A stretch of DNA of 64,000 nt from Falsibacillus albus (GCF_003668575.1 NZ_RCVZ01000004.1:186001-250000), one strand, 5' to 3'. Counted from the first letter of the stretch, positions 1-8,465 are shown. The notes: generated from the sequence alone by a model not told the origin. Made by a program: numbers and translations.

Positions 1-129
1 GTGTTGGGGGAAATAGCGCTCATACACGTCCGGATATTCAGAGAAGAGGCCCTTCAAGTTATGTGTGGTCAACGGTTGATGAGATTCATAAAATGAAAAG
101 AAATTCGAAGTCAGGTCATTGATTTTCAT
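1..129 (-). CDS. Partial hypothetical protein, N-terminal 43 residues
   Basis: An open frame begins at an ATG at 129 on the minus strand and runs off the left edge. It encodes 43 residues starting MKINDLTSNFFSFYESHQPL. An AAGGGGAA ribosome-binding site sits 6-8 bases upstream of the ATG. I do not recognise the family. No signal peptide or membrane segment is visible in this piece. Confidence 0.6.
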   Translation of the reverse strand, partial: MKINDLTSNFFSFYESHQPLTTHNLKGLFSEYPDVYERYFPQH

Positions 130-212
130 GTAAATTCCCCTTTTTACCTTATTATACCATTTTGACTATTGGTTTTGATGAAGGAATAAACGCTATTATC
201 AAGGGCTTACAA

Positions 213-300
213 TGATTGATTTCCGTTGCGGGATGCCCGCTTTCCGAGTGGCGGGTGATGAGTCCTCAGGAGTCCCGCGCTTTCAGATCCAATCAGCATC
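213..300. repeat. Dispersed intergenic repeat, copy A
   Basis: The GC-rich block contains GATTTCCGTTGCGGGATGC, GCTTTCCG and a following GGAGTC-CGCGCTTTC segment. It matches blocks at 16.37, 27.83 and 40.95 kb in the same orientation and at 7.14 kb inverted. It fills the gap between the first partial gene and the anti-sigma gene (130-446) and has no open frame. It is noncoding, degenerate, and of unknown function. Confidence 0.65.
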
Positions 301-338
301 AAATGTGTATTAGATACAACACGCTTAGAAAAATAATT

Positions 339-370
339 AAAAAAACTCAACCTTCAATAGAAAGTTGAGT
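339..370 (-). terminator. Intrinsic terminator of the sigma/anti-sigma operon
   Basis: On the minus strand ACTCAACTTTC and GAAGGTTGAGT form a hairpin followed by TTTTTTT. It lies downstream of the anti-sigma gene that ends at 447. Confidence 0.75.
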
Positions 371-446
371 CAGATCGGAAGATGATGATTGCCGTATACA
401 CGCTATATTTAGGACTGCTCCTCGGGGCATTTTCATATGAAATCAG

Positions 447-1214
447 CTATTTGATGCTTTCCCAGCTAATTTTCCAGATGCCTTCGTTGTTTTTAATAAG
501 TGATATTGCCTTTTGTTCATTTCCTTCAGAGATGTAAATTATTGCTCTTCTTTCATTGATCAGTTTAATTTGATGGTGTCCTTGTTGAATCGGTCCATAT
601 AGAGCATTAAGCTTCGATCCATCTTGAGTTTTTCTGAATTCAATATATTCCTTTTCGGTTTTAAATGGCAGTTTTTCATTGCTGTCATGATTCAATAGAG
701 CATATTGAATGGGATAATCATTCAATCTTCCTGCTTCTATAAACAGCTTGAAAATGTCGATGGCAGGAAGCCCGTTGAGCAAAGATTCTTTTTTGCTTGC
801 AGAGAAATCCATATAGGTTTTCTTTAATTCACTGTTCATATTAAGATCTGAAAATGTTGAATCGGCATTGGTCGATACACCGGTTTTAGCCCGCAATGAG
901 GCAGGTTTAGAAGACTTGCCATCGTTCATTTTGTATTCAGAACTACTTTCCGCCATGTCTGCACTTGATGAGTCATTTGACCCCATTTGTCCAAAATGGT
1001 TTATTAACGAGCCAATGATGAAAATAGCAAATGCAGCAGCGGCTATGCCGATGACCTTTGGGAACCAGCTTTTCTTCTTAATTGATGGCCGGTTAATTTC
1101 TTTTGATTCTTTGATTTTCATTCTTATTTTCCGTTTGTCTTCGTCTGTGAAAATTGGTTCAGGCGATATATATGCATCCAGATCATTTTTTAATCGATCT
1201 AGCTGTTTATCCAT
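447..1214 (-). CDS. Putative anti-sigma factor, single-pass membrane protein
   Basis: This 255-residue protein has a charged N-terminal cytoplasmic part (residues 1-50), one membrane helix at about 54-71 (VIGIAAAAFAIFIIGSL) and a large extracytoplasmic domain. The helix position and the 8-bp overlap with the upstream ECF sigma gene fit an anti-sigma factor that holds the sigma factor at the membrane. No HxxxCxxC zinc motif is present, so it is not a ZAS-type anti-sigma. The role is inferred from context and topology; the extracytoplasmic domain was not recognised. Confidence 0.7.
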   Translation of the reverse strand: MDKQLDRLKNDLDAYISPEPIFTDEDKRKIRMKIKESKEINRPSIKKKSWFPKVIGIAAAAFAIFIIGSLINHFGQMGSNDSSSADMAESSSEYKMNDGKSSKPASLRAKTGVSTNADSTFSDLNMNSELKKTYMDFSASKKESLLNGLPAIDIFKLFIEAGRLNDYPIQYALLNHDSNEKLPFKTEKEYIEFRKTQDGSKLNALYGPIQQGHHQIKLINERRAIIYISEGNEQKAISLIKNNEGIWKISWESIK

Positions 1215-1782
1215 TCAGCATCCCTCCTCGCAAAGAATGCATCTTTTTTAATTTTTCCCTTCCCCGGTGCAGCCTCGTTTTGACAGTAGAAAGGCTGATT
1301 TCGAGCAATTGGCTGATTTCATCTGTTGAAAGATCTTTATAGTAAAAAAGAATGATCACTTCCCTATATTTGATCGGAAGCTGAAGTACAAATTTGATGA
1401 GCTGCCTGCTTTCATCTTTTAGGATCAATTCTTCTTCCGGCACTGCCCCTCCTTCATCCCCAAATGAAAAAAATTGGTCAGTCAATTGGAGCTTCCGAAA
1501 GTGCCAGCTGCGGAGATAGTCTTTGCATTTGTTGATGGCAATTGAATAGATCCAGCTTTTCAGCTTGGATCTTCCTTCAAAAGTATCGAGCTTTTGATAA
1601 ATGGCCAAAAAAACCTCTTGAATCAAATCTTCCGTCTGGGCCCAATTTTTTGTATATGAAAACATGAGGCGCTTTAATTCCTCGCCATACATGTTCATCA
1701 AAATTTCAATGGCATCATCAGGCTTCATGCCTGCCATTATTTCGTCCTCGATCAGCGAGGCGGAAATGTGCTGCCTTTCCAA
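1207..1782 (-). CDS. ECF-type RNA polymerase sigma factor
   Basis: This 191-residue protein has the two ECF domains: sigma region 2 (about residues 30-95, with DLIQEVFLAIYQKLDTF) and region 4 (about 130-180, with IKYREVIILFYYKDLSTDEI and the helix-turn-helix SLSTVKTRLHRGREKLKK). Length and order are normal for the family. It overlaps the anti-sigma gene by 8 bp, indicating translational coupling. A matching ECF promoter lies 40-65 bp upstream, so it is probably autoregulated. The stress it answers cannot be read from the sequence. Confidence 0.92.
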   Translation of the reverse strand: MERQHISASLIEDEIMAGMKPDDAIEILMNMYGEELKRLMFSYTKNWAQTEDLIQEVFLAIYQKLDTFEGRSKLKSWIYSIAINKCKDYLRSWHFRKLQLTDQFFSFGDEGGAVPEEELILKDESRQLIKFVLQLPIKYREVIILFYYKDLSTDEISQLLEISLSTVKTRLHRGREKLKKMHSLRGGMLNG

Positions 1783-1820
1783 ACCTCATCCCCCCTATTG
1801 AACTAGCTAGTCACCATTAT

Positions 1821-1847
1821 GACGATCATGAAAGGTCAATGGTTACA
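1821..1847 (-). promoter_or_regulatory. Predicted ECF sigma promoter (TGTAAC-N17-CGTC)
   Basis: Minus strand: TGTAAC at 1847-1842, a 17-bp spacer, and CGTC at 1824-1821. An AAC-type -35 and a CGTC -10 at this spacing are typical for ECF sigma factors of Bacillus. It lies upstream of the ECF gene, consistent with autoregulation. Confidence 0.6.
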
Positions 1848-1870
1848 ACTCATTCTATCATTTTTGGATA

Positions 1871-1926
1871 GAAAAAAATGCCATTTCCCTTCGATTAGTA
1901 TAAACAAAAGAGAAATTGGCATTTTA
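1871..1926 (-). terminator. Terminator downstream of the chemoreceptor gene
   Basis: On the minus strand ATGCCAATTTC and GAAATGGCAT form a hairpin followed by TTTTTT. It ends the ligase-chemoreceptor operon. Confidence 0.65.
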
Positions 1927-1943
1927 ATTGACTTATCAATTTT

Positions 1944-3176
1944 TTATATTGATTTGGCTAAAAGCTCTCTAAGCCTTGCTTGTTCTTGCTGAACATCTTT
2001 TAAGATCAAAAAGATTTCATCCACATTATTTTTTTGCTGGTTCGAGAGATGGACGGCATGGCGTATCTTCTCTACTCCGCCCTCCTGTACTTTTTTAGTG
2101 AAATCTGTATTCTGTTTCACTTCTTCTGTTCCGGCAGCGATTTGCTGAATGGTAGCAGATATTTCCTGTATTTGTACGGTAACGTCTGAAATGGAACTGG
2201 AGATATGCTCGAATGAATCGCCTGCCACATTTACTTCATCAAGTCCTGTATTGATTTCTGCCAAGCCTTTTTCCATCGTTTCAATGGCATTAAAGGTGTT
2301 TGTTTGAATGAATTGGATCATTTCCGCAATTTCCTTTGCGGAGGAAGTTGATTCTGAAGCCAGCTTTCGGACCTCTTCAGCTACAACAGAAAACCCTTTT
2401 CCATGTTCACCTGCCCGTGCAGCTTCGATGGCAGCATTCAAAGCCAATAAATTCGTTTGTTCAGAAATATTGGTAATGACCGCCACAATATCCCCGATTT
2501 TATTCGAGTAAGAACCTAATTGCTTAAGAATGTCTGCAGATTGATTGACACTCGAGTGAATGGACTGCATTTGTTGAACCAGGTGGTGGATGGCTTTATT
2601 TCCTTCCGCTGTCTTATTTGATGCAAGTATGGCGGATTCCGAAACCCTTTCGGTGTTGTCGGCGACTTGATGGACACCAGTTGACATTTCTTCCATGCTT
2701 TTCGTACTCTTTTCCACATTATCAGCCTGAAGCAGGGCTCCATCAAGCATATCATTCATCGTGGCTTCCATTTCTTCCGAACCAGCTGCCAATACCTCGA
2801 ATGAATCTGCTATTTTTGCATACATATCCATAATATTTACAGCTTCTTCATTGAGTCCATGAGTGCCATTTCCAGCATGGGCTTTTACCTCATTCAGCAG
2901 CTGCTCCAGAGATGGTTTCTTCACCGCTTCCAACGTCACCCCAGCTTCTGTAAATCCTTTCATTACTGTATTGATGGCTTGGTTATGTGCCTTTTTCATG
3001 AAGACTCGGTGCAAGAAATAGAATAAGATCGCCATTCCAGCACTGCCAATTAAAAGGATGATTCCATTATTAATGACGAAGCGATTTTGATCGATAAAAA
3101 AGATCATTCCAATTGATATCGAAAGAATACATACTAAGAGTAAAATGATTTTCAGCAGATGTTTAAACATGTTCAT
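1944..3176 (-). CDS. Methyl-accepting chemotaxis-type signalling protein
   Basis: This 410-residue protein has two N-terminal membrane helices (about residues 8-26 and 34-56) separated by only a short loop, so there is no extracytoplasmic ligand domain. A long coiled coil follows, carrying the chemoreceptor hairpin tip around residue 250 ([20 protein letters not shown] and [10 protein letters not shown]). It should bind CheA/CheW or a related kinase complex. Its start is 10 bp after the ligase-like gene, in one operon behind a c-di-GMP-I riboswitch. No clear HAMP domain is seen. The stimulus is probably intramembrane or cytoplasmic, which is inference. Confidence 0.9.
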   Translation of the reverse strand: MNMFKHLLKIILLLVCILSISIGMIFFIDQNRFVINNGIILLIGSAGMAILFYFLHRVFMKKAHNQAINTVMKGFTEAGVTLEAVKKPSLEQLLNEVKAHAGNGTHGLNEEAVNIMDMYAKIADSFEVLAAGSEEMEATMNDMLDGALLQADNVEKSTKSMEEMSTGVHQVADNTERVSESAILASNKTAEGNKAIHHLVQQMQSIHSSVNQSADILKQLGSYSNKIGDIVAVITNISEQTNLLALNAAIEAARAGEHGKGFSVVAEEVRKLASESTSSAKEIAEMIQFIQTNTFNAIETMEKGLAEINTGLDEVNVAGDSFEHISSSISDVTVQIQEISATIQQIAAGTEEVKQNTDFTKKVQEGGVEKIRHAVHLSNQQKNNVDEIFLILKDVQQEQARLRELLAKSI

Positions 3177-3186
3177 TGTCCCCCAA

Positions 3187-4380
3187 TTAAACCAGGATGG
3201 CTTCCTTTAAATGTTTTTCTAGATATTGATATTTTGCGTATGCAGGTTTTGTCGTCAATGACTGCTTGTCCATTAATTCATTGCATGCGGCTTTAACCGG
3301 GACTCCAAGCTTCGAAGAAAGGAATTTTTCAAATGTGGAATTCATATATTCCTCAACAAAAGTATCATTAATTTGATATTCAAACAGCAGGTGGTCGTCA
3401 TAAACATGCATTTTCCAAAGAAATGGAACTACTAGGAGGGAGTAAACCGCCTCTTGCAAATCGTACATCGTAAAATTTTTGCCTTGGATTGAAACTTGAT
3501 CGTCCTTCCTGCCTAAATGGGTGAGGAACGATTCCGTTTTCCCACATAAACATGCTGCTCCATCTTCAATTTGTATTAAGTCTTCATTGGCATATCTCAA
3601 TAATGGCATTCCTTCCCTGGCGGTGGAGATCACACAATTTCCAGTCTGTCCCGTATTTTGTGGATCACCATTATCATCGAGGCATTCAACCAGCGCTTTT
3701 GGATGTTCCAAATGATAATGGCCTTCAGGACAATGAACAAATAATCCTCCTGTTTCAGTGCTTCCAAAGAAACCGATTACCGGGACTCCCCATAGACGTT
3801 CTAAATATTTTTTTCGATTTGGACTCAAGACTTCCCCTGCCACAAATAGTGCGCGAAGACCGGTGGTAGGAAGCGAAATTCCATTTTGTTTCGCTACTTC
3901 TGCCAGTATTTCCGCTTCAGAAGGCAATACGGCTAAAATGGTGGCATTCGTCCTTAACAACAGCTCGATGACCCTCAAATGAGGTGTGACCATTGTGGCT
4001 TTGCTCGCTGCAATATGGGTCGCTTTCGTCTTTTGGCATGCCCAATACAAAATGAATGAGGGGATGGCCAAAGCAAATGGGAATCTATTCAATAAAATAT
4101 CATTTGGCTGGAGCTTCAGCCTGCTTTTGGTAATCACACTAGCTTCCATTTCTGTATCTTTGTGACTGTACCAGCTTGGGGTCGGTTTTCCGCTCGTCCC
4201 GCTCGTTTCATGATAAGTGGCTATTTTTTTGAATGGTACCCCAATCAATGAATAAGGTTCTGTTTCACGCAATTCCTTCTTCGTTGTATACGGAATGTGC
4301 TTCCAATCTTCAAGATCTATCGTTCTCAATTTTTCGATATAAAAATTTGATTGCAATGCTGTTTTTACAAATTCGTCCAT
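3187..4380 (-). CDS. Phenylacetate-CoA ligase-like AMP-binding enzyme
   Basis: This 397-residue member of the acyl-adenylate-forming superfamily is closest in style to PaaK. The P-loop [17 protein letters not shown] lies at about residues 58-75. The adenylate motif [12 protein letters not shown] is in the middle, and a C-terminal subdomain carries [15 protein letters not shown]. It should activate a carboxylic acid with ATP and then pass it to CoA or another acceptor. The substrate cannot be read from sequence. The start is supported by AGGAGGGG. It is the first gene after the c-di-GMP-I riboswitch and is followed by a chemoreceptor. Confidence 0.85.
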   Translation of the reverse strand: MDEFVKTALQSNFYIEKLRTIDLEDWKHIPYTTKKELRETEPYSLIGVPFKKIATYHETSGTSGKPTPSWYSHKDTEMEASVITKSRLKLQPNDILLNRFPFALAIPSFILYWACQKTKATHIAASKATMVTPHLRVIELLLRTNATILAVLPSEAEILAEVAKQNGISLPTTGLRALFVAGEVLSPNRKKYLERLWGVPVIGFFGSTETGGLFVHCPEGHYHLEHPKALVECLDDNGDPQNTGQTGNCVISTAREGMPLLRYANEDLIQIEDGAACLCGKTESFLTHLGRKDDQVSIQGKNFTMYDLQEAVYSLLVVPFLWKMHVYDDHLLFEYQINDTFVEEYMNSTFEKFLSSKLGVPVKAACNELMDKQSLTTKPAYAKYQYLEKHLKEAILV

Positions 4381-4476
4381 GATACCCCTCCTAAGAAATA
4401 AGCTCTGTTTATAAAATTTTGTTTGAAAGGAGGTAATCGACCTGTTCCTATCAAATGCCCATTAAACAGAGAAATG

Positions 4477-4527
4477 AAAAAAAATAGAAACTACCCGAAA
4501 GCATATTATTTCCGCCATCAGATAGTT
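4477..4527 (-). terminator. Riboswitch-linked intrinsic terminator
   Basis: Minus strand: AACTATC (4527-4521) pairs with GGGTAGTT (4496-4489), and an inner GAAA/TTTC pairing is possible. The hairpin is followed by eight T (4484-4477). The upstream half overlaps TGGCGG, which can instead pair with CCGCCA at the 3' edge of the aptamer. This gives a plausible terminator/antiterminator switch. Confidence 0.65.
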
Positions 4528-4625
4528 CCCGAATCCAGTTGGCGGCTCGGCTGTCATAGTTCGATGAACGTTAGACCCGCAGCTTTGCGTCCTAGTCTTT
4601 CAACTAGTTTGCCATTATCAGTTAG
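4528..4625 (-). ncRNA. Cyclic di-GMP-I (GEMM) riboswitch aptamer
   Basis: Read on the minus strand, 4613 onward gives GGCAAACTAG, GAAAG, ACTAGGACGCAAAGC, TGCGGGTCTAA and then GACAGCCGAGCCGCC. These are the conserved blocks of the GEMM-I aptamer: GGCAAAC before the P2 hairpin, GGACGCAAAGC between P2 and P3, a GGGTCTA P3 strand and a GACAGCC-type 3' strand. The P2 arms CTAGT/ACTAG pair perfectly. An intrinsic terminator follows, and then the PaaK-like ligase and chemoreceptor genes. The family is known to sense cyclic di-GMP; the direction of control here is inferred. Confidence 0.88.
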
Positions 4626-4765
4626 ATGTTCATTTAAGTTGGAATAACTGGAATAATGTTCTAAATATTATCTTATAGGAAGTAAGATAGACCTACAATA
4701 ATTTTGTCGAAAAAAAGAGAAAAATAGTATTATATACCTACAACAATTTAAAGAATCTAAAATAT

Positions 4766-5155
4766 TCATTCCAAAAATCGTTCTTTTTCACCAGGTGACG
4801 GGATTCGACAGCTCTCTTGCTTTCCAAACCATTTATATCGGTTTTTAGCGATCATGTCATAGACAAAATCACGCAAAGATTTAGGAATGATTAATAAGAT
4901 ATAAAATAGCTTCCATGCTCCTTTCAAATGTCTGCATACTCTCAAAGCTGCTGTGGATTTTATGAAGAGCCTTCCATTTTCGATCAGGAAAAAACTGTCC
5001 AATCGAGGTTCCATTTGATGATCATTCAATAATCTTTGCCCAGCTTCACTTTGGAGTGATGCAAATCGAAAGTAGCCAGCGTCTCTTTTCAAAATAAATT
5101 GAACACTACCATTACAGAAATTACATACTCCATCAAATAATATTACTCCGCTCAT
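4766..5155 (-). CDS. yuxK: DCC-family (DUF393) thiol-disulfide oxidoreductase, YuxK-like
   Basis: This 129-residue protein begins with the family signature VILFDGVCNFCNGSVQFIL. The name-giving D-x-x-C-x-x-C is present as DGVCNFC (residues 8-14). Length and the following FRFASLQSEAGQRLL segment fit the family. It is predicted to be a cytoplasmic or membrane-associated redox protein with a thioredoxin-like role; the substrate is unknown. It is transcribed divergently from an HxlR regulator, whose redox-sensing relatives often control neighbouring genes. Confidence 0.85.
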   Translation of the reverse strand: MSGVILFDGVCNFCNGSVQFILKRDAGYFRFASLQSEAGQRLLNDHQMEPRLDSFFLIENGRLFIKSTAALRVCRHLKGAWKLFYILLIIPKSLRDFVYDMIAKNRYKWFGKQESCRIPSPGEKERFLE

Positions 5156-5259
5156 CTTATCACCGGCTTTCGCTTTTTTTATGAACTATTTTCATTATTA
5201 GACTTTTCCTCTTATTTCTTCTATACTTATTTTATTGAAAATGTTTTGAGGTGATTTGC

Positions 5260-5583
5260 ATGAAAGAATCCTCGCTTTGTCCGAAAGTTGAAAAAGCGAT
5301 GCAAATGATCAGCAAACGCTGGACTGCATTGATCATTTATCGGCTTCTAGAGGGACCGCAGCGATTTTGCGAAATAGAAGGTTCATTGCCTGTAAGCGGA
5401 CGGTTGCTTTCAGAACGTCTGAAAGATCTGGAAAAAGAAGACGTCGTCACCCGGACTGTCTATCCAGAAGTTCCTGCTAGGGTAGAATATACCTTGACTG
5501 AAAAAGGGATGGCGCTGGAACCGATTATACGTGAATTGGAGCAATGGTCACAAAAATATATGGAAGCTACAGTCACAAAATGA
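5260..5583 (+). CDS. HxlR-family winged-helix transcriptional regulator
   Basis: The protein has 107 residues from the ATG at 5260. It shows the HxlR signature CPKVEKAMQMISKRWTALII, followed by a winged helix (LPVSGRLLSERLKDLEKEDVV and VEYTLTEKG). A GTG lies in frame at 5251, but GAGGTG sits six bases before the ATG at 5260, which favours the later start. Cys near the N-terminus is conserved in redox-sensing members such as YodB. It is divergent from the yuxK-like gene, a possible target. Confidence 0.88.
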   Translation: MKESSLCPKVEKAMQMISKRWTALIIYRLLEGPQRFCEIEGSLPVSGRLLSERLKDLEKEDVVTRTVYPEVPARVEYTLTEKGMALEPIIRELEQWSQKYMEATVTK

Positions 5584-5624
5584 CAACGAAGGATGAAGTG
5601 ATCATCGCATCGTTGTCATTTTTT
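5580..5624 (+). terminator. Terminator after the HxlR gene
   Basis: ATGACAACGA and TCGTTGTCAT form a hairpin followed by TTTTT. It separates the regulator from the convergent acyl-CoA hydrolase gene. Confidence 0.8.
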
Positions 5625-6843
5625 ATGTATACATTTCTGCACTCCTTTGAAAAAATTCGATTGTTTTTCTCCATGAATCAACACTTGCAGCGGCTGTTCC
5701 TTCCTTGGTCCCGCCACTAAATAAATCCGCTCTTATAGGGATGTATGGAATTCCTGTTTCATGCCCGGCATTTTCATAAACAAGCAAGGTTTTCTGATTA
5801 ATATCGTGTTTCAATGCAATTTGATTGAAATACAAAGAATCGAATGCTGCGTCCTCTTTTCCGCATATGAGGAGAAAATGTGATGAAACATCAGATATCG
5901 GTATTATGGCCTTCTCCATAGATCCTTTATCCCTACATAGGGCTCTGTACCAGTAAGGAAGAGGATTCTTTCCTTCTTTCCACTCAGCTAAACAATGTAA
6001 AGCTGCATCTATGGGGTTCGTTGGTGAGGCATAGGGCAGGGGATGGCCATTAAACATCCAGGCAGGGGGAAGTTCCTTTTGCTCTGTCCACGGCACAATG
6101 CCTGCGAAAGAAACTGCTGAACCGTTCAATGATACGGCTGCTTTAATAGAGTGATATTTATGGGCTGACCATAAAACCAATTCTCCTCCTCTGGATGTCC
6201 CGTGTATTCCAATCCACCCTTTAGAAACGTTGGATTGATTTTTCAGCCATTGGATTGCATATCCAATCCTTTCTAACGGGACATATGTAAGCCTTTCCGG
6301 CAAATGTTCCTCACCCCAGTAAGCTAATGCCAAAACATGAAATCCACGGGAAGCAAGCAAAGCTGCCGGGTAATCATAAATTCCCCCTTCTGATCCACCT
6401 ACTACAATGATTGCTGGGGCTTTCTTTTTATGAAAATAAAAATTCCCGACTAAATATTCATCTCTAATGTGAAAAACCTGGGTGTCCATTGTTTTCCAGA
6501 GTCTTTGTATCTCAAGTTTATCCAATATTTTACCTTTATCCGTTTCCAGCGTAATGAGGATATTGTAGGGCTGCAGCTTTTCATATGCAGCATGGCTTTC
6601 CTGTTCTTCTTTCCTCTTTAATGTCATTGACCAAAATAGCCCCATTCCATCAACCCCTTCATAGGAGCCGCGAATGGAAGATTGTCTATTGATATCTACT
6701 TGTCCATTCTGGTTTGCGGCATAGTGTCCATAGGATTCCCAATAATACGTAAATTGCTTTGTAATCGATCTTCTTGAAAATCGAATGATGCACTCTTGAT
6801 GCGGCTTTAACCCATTGGCCTTTATGTGGATTTTTTCATCCAT
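5623..6843 (-). CDS. Acyl-CoA thioesterase / BAAT-family alpha/beta hydrolase
   Basis: From the first ATG this is 406 residues: an N-terminal immunoglobulin-like BAAT/acyl-CoA hydrolase domain (about 1-115) and a C-terminal alpha/beta hydrolase domain. The nucleophile elbow is GIHGTSRGGELVL and a late GHETG supplies the catalytic His. Members hydrolyse acyl-CoA or transfer the acyl group to an amine. The ATG at 6843 has no ribosome-binding site. The frame stays open upstream and encodes SINKAVSL, which fits the usual N-terminus of the family. A strong GGAAGGGGAGGG lies ahead of an ATA codon at 6891-6889, so the true start may be a non-standard or mutated codon there. Confidence 0.85.
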   Translation of the reverse strand: MDEKIHIKANGLKPHQECIIRFSRRSITKQFTYYWESYGHYAANQNGQVDINRQSSIRGSYEGVDGMGLFWSMTLKRKEEQESHAAYEKLQPYNILITLETDKGKILDKLEIQRLWKTMDTQVFHIRDEYLVGNFYFHKKKAPAIIVVGGSEGGIYDYPAALLASRGFHVLALAYWGEEHLPERLTYVPLERIGYAIQWLKNQSNVSKGWIGIHGTSRGGELVLWSAHKYHSIKAAVSLNGSAVSFAGIVPWTEQKELPPAWMFNGHPLPYASPTNPIDAALHCLAEWKEGKNPLPYWYRALCRDKGSMEKAIIPISDVSSHFLLICGKEDAAFDSLYFNQIALKHDINQKTLLVYENAGHETGIPYIPIRADLFSGGTKEGTAAASVDSWRKTIEFFQRSAEMYT

Positions 6844-7138
6844 TAAGGAAACGGCTTTATTGATTGATATATTTGGTTTTCGATTCCGTATGCTGTCCCT
6901 CCCCTTCCTTTTTTGGTTGTTCTTTTTTGATTAATTTGCTGAAATTCATGAAAGGTCTATATTAAGTTCGAAAAAGGAATTAATATTTCTTTACAATCAT
7001 TCGATAAATATGTCTTGTTCCCTTTATATTAATTTGTAAAAGCTATTTTTGATTATAGTATGGTTTTAATAGGCTCTTATCTCAAAGATAGTTGTTTTTA
7101 ACAGTTTTTGTTTAAGATAATTCATCATACGATATTGA

Positions 7139-7215
7139 TTGGAGCGGAAGGTGAGAGACTCCTGCAGAGGAAATCAACTTTACACAACCTTTGATGAATA
7201 ACAACAAACTTTTAG
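7139..7215. repeat. Dispersed intergenic repeat, copy B (inverted, shortened)
   Basis: The block contains TTGGAGCGGAAGGTGAGAGA, CTCCTGCAG and GAAATCAAC, the reverse complement of the ends of the other copies with the middle missing. It is followed by AACAAACTTTTAGAAA, the flank seen after other copies. It lies in the 434-bp gap between the BAAT gene and comFB; otherwise that gap shows only AT-rich sequence. Confidence 0.6.
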
Positions 7216-7248
7216 AAATGAGCATATTGATAAGTGATTTATAAGAGC

Positions 7249-7277
7249 ATAAAAAAAAGCTGTTGAAATAACAGCTT
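7249..7277 (-). terminator. Terminator of the comFB-like gene
   Basis: Minus strand: AAAAGCTGTTATTTCAACAG then CTTTTTTTT. It is a short perfect hairpin with a T run directly after the stop codon. Confidence 0.8.
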
Positions 7278-7553
7278 TTAATGCTTTGGATATTTACCTA
7301 CAACATAGATGGATTTAATGATTCGTTTATTGATCCAGTTTCGATTCTCCGTGGTGTTCAAATTATTGAAGGTCAATTCCCTTCCTTCATTGGTTGTTAC
7401 ATAATGGGAAGGCAATGTATTCAAACTAAGGGCAATAATATCATTTTTGCATTTATCACACTTGCAGAATGTTTGATATTCACTTCCAGTCAAAAGCATT
7501 GTAACGATGGCAGAAACAATTTCCTCCATTACATTTACGTATTTAATTTCCAT
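7278..7553 (-). CDS. comFB: ComFB-family protein
   Basis: The protein has about 91 residues from the ATG at 7553; an upstream ATG at 7583 is also in frame but has no ribosome-binding site. It carries the ComFB fold signature with a Cys cluster, FCKCDKCKNDIIALSLNTLP, as in the B. subtilis protein, whose cysteines bind zinc. Cyanobacterial ComFB relatives are reported to bind cyclic dinucleotides, so a signalling role is possible. It is a lone gene, not in a comF operon here, with its own terminator. The function in Bacillus is not established. Confidence 0.8.
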   Translation of the reverse strand: MEIKYVNVMEEIVSAIVTMLLTGSEYQTFCKCDKCKNDIIALSLNTLPSHYVTTNEGRELTFNNLNTTENRNWINKRIIKSIYVVGKYPKH

Positions 7554-7692
7554 ACTCCCTGCACCCCTCATGTTGAAAACCATTCGAATGTATGATTTGA
7601 TAAAATAAATAATTTTTTACTGATGATATTCATTGTACCATGTAATTTTTTATCATCAATCAAAACATGTACGATACGAGGAGGAGCCAGTC

Positions 7693-8289
7693 ATGACAAT
7701 AGATATTCATTACAAACCATTGCCAAGGGATTTTTATGGGCAGCCCACACTGAAATTGGCTCAATCATTACTTGGAGCCTTGCTGGTCAGCATGACGCCA
7801 GATGGTAGTGCATCTGGATACATCGTTGAAACGGAAGCCTACATTGGCCCTCATGATCGGGCAGCTCATAGCTACAATAATCGCAGAACGAAAAGAACGG
7901 AGATGATGTTTCATCGTGCCGGAAAAGTCTATACATTTGTCATGCACACCCATTGCCTGGTCAATGTCGTCTCAGGAAAATTAGAACAGCCGGAAGCTGT
8001 CTTGATCAGAGCGGTTGAGCCCTATGCAGGCATTGATCTTATGTGTAATAGAAGGAAGATGCCATTCGGAAAGAACTTAACCAATGGACCGGGGAAATTG
8101 ACAAAAGCGTTGGGCATTACGATGGAACAATATGGACACGACTTCTCCCACCCTCCTTTATTTCTTGCTGAAGGAATTCAACCTGGCAAAATATTTTCTG
8201 GTCCGCGAATAGGCATCGGCAATTCTGGTGAGGCGAAAGAGTATCCTTGGCGATATTGGATTGCGAATAATCCATTCGTTTCCAAATGA
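7693..8289 (+). CDS. DNA-3-methyladenine glycosylase (AAG/MPG family)
   Basis: The protein has 198 residues from the ATG at 7693, which has GAGGAGGAG ahead; the longer frame from 7633 lacks one. Family motifs are the N-terminal LPRDFYGQPTLKLAQSLLGA, the catalytic IVETEAYIGPHDRAAHSYN, and ANGPGKL-like LTNGPGKLTKALGI. It flips out and excises alkylated purines such as 3-methyladenine and hypoxanthine, starting base excision repair. Length is normal. It stands alone. Confidence 0.93.
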   Translation: MTIDIHYKPLPRDFYGQPTLKLAQSLLGALLVSMTPDGSASGYIVETEAYIGPHDRAAHSYNNRRTKRTEMMFHRAGKVYTFVMHTHCLVNVVSGKLEQPEAVLIRAVEPYAGIDLMCNRRKMPFGKNLTNGPGKLTKALGITMEQYGHDFSHPPLFLAEGIQPGKIFSGPRIGIGNSGEAKEYPWRYWIANNPFVSK

Positions 8290-8332
8290 TTTTTTGTAAT
8301 TCCAATAAATAGTTATTAAAGAGAGGCGATGA

Positions 8333-8422
8333 GTGACTGGTTTAGGACTTACTCTTGCAAGCGGGGATAGTGCTACCATCACATTGAAGAAGGTTGCAGA
8401 TCTAGAACAAGCTCCACAATAG
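8333..8422 (+). CDS. Possible 29-residue small protein or remnant
   Basis: A GTG start at 8333 follows GAGAGGCGATGA and opens 29 codons, beginning VTGLGLTLASGDSATITLKK. A terminator follows at 8436-8465, so the region has the layout of a small transcription unit. I do not recognise the peptide; it may be the relic of a larger gene. The 338-bp gap it occupies holds nothing else recognisable apart from the terminator. Confidence 0.3.
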   Translation: MTGLGLTLASGDSATITLKKVADLEQAPQ

Positions 8423-8435
8423 TATTGTTTTACAT

Positions 8436-8465
8436 GCATGCAGTCCTTGTGGCTGCATGCTTTTT
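8436..8465 (+). terminator. Intrinsic terminator
   Basis: GCATGCAG and CTGCATGC form a perfect 8-bp stem followed by TTTTT, ending transcription before the LTA-synthase-like gene. Confidence 0.75.

Noticed and set aside
4423-4647. A 74-residue plus-strand frame
   Set aside because: It is the complement of the c-di-GMP riboswitch and terminator and has no homology pattern.
6917-6923. A single GTTCTTT in the gap upstream of the BAAT-type gene
   Set aside because: Lone half-site without an inverted arm or promoter context.
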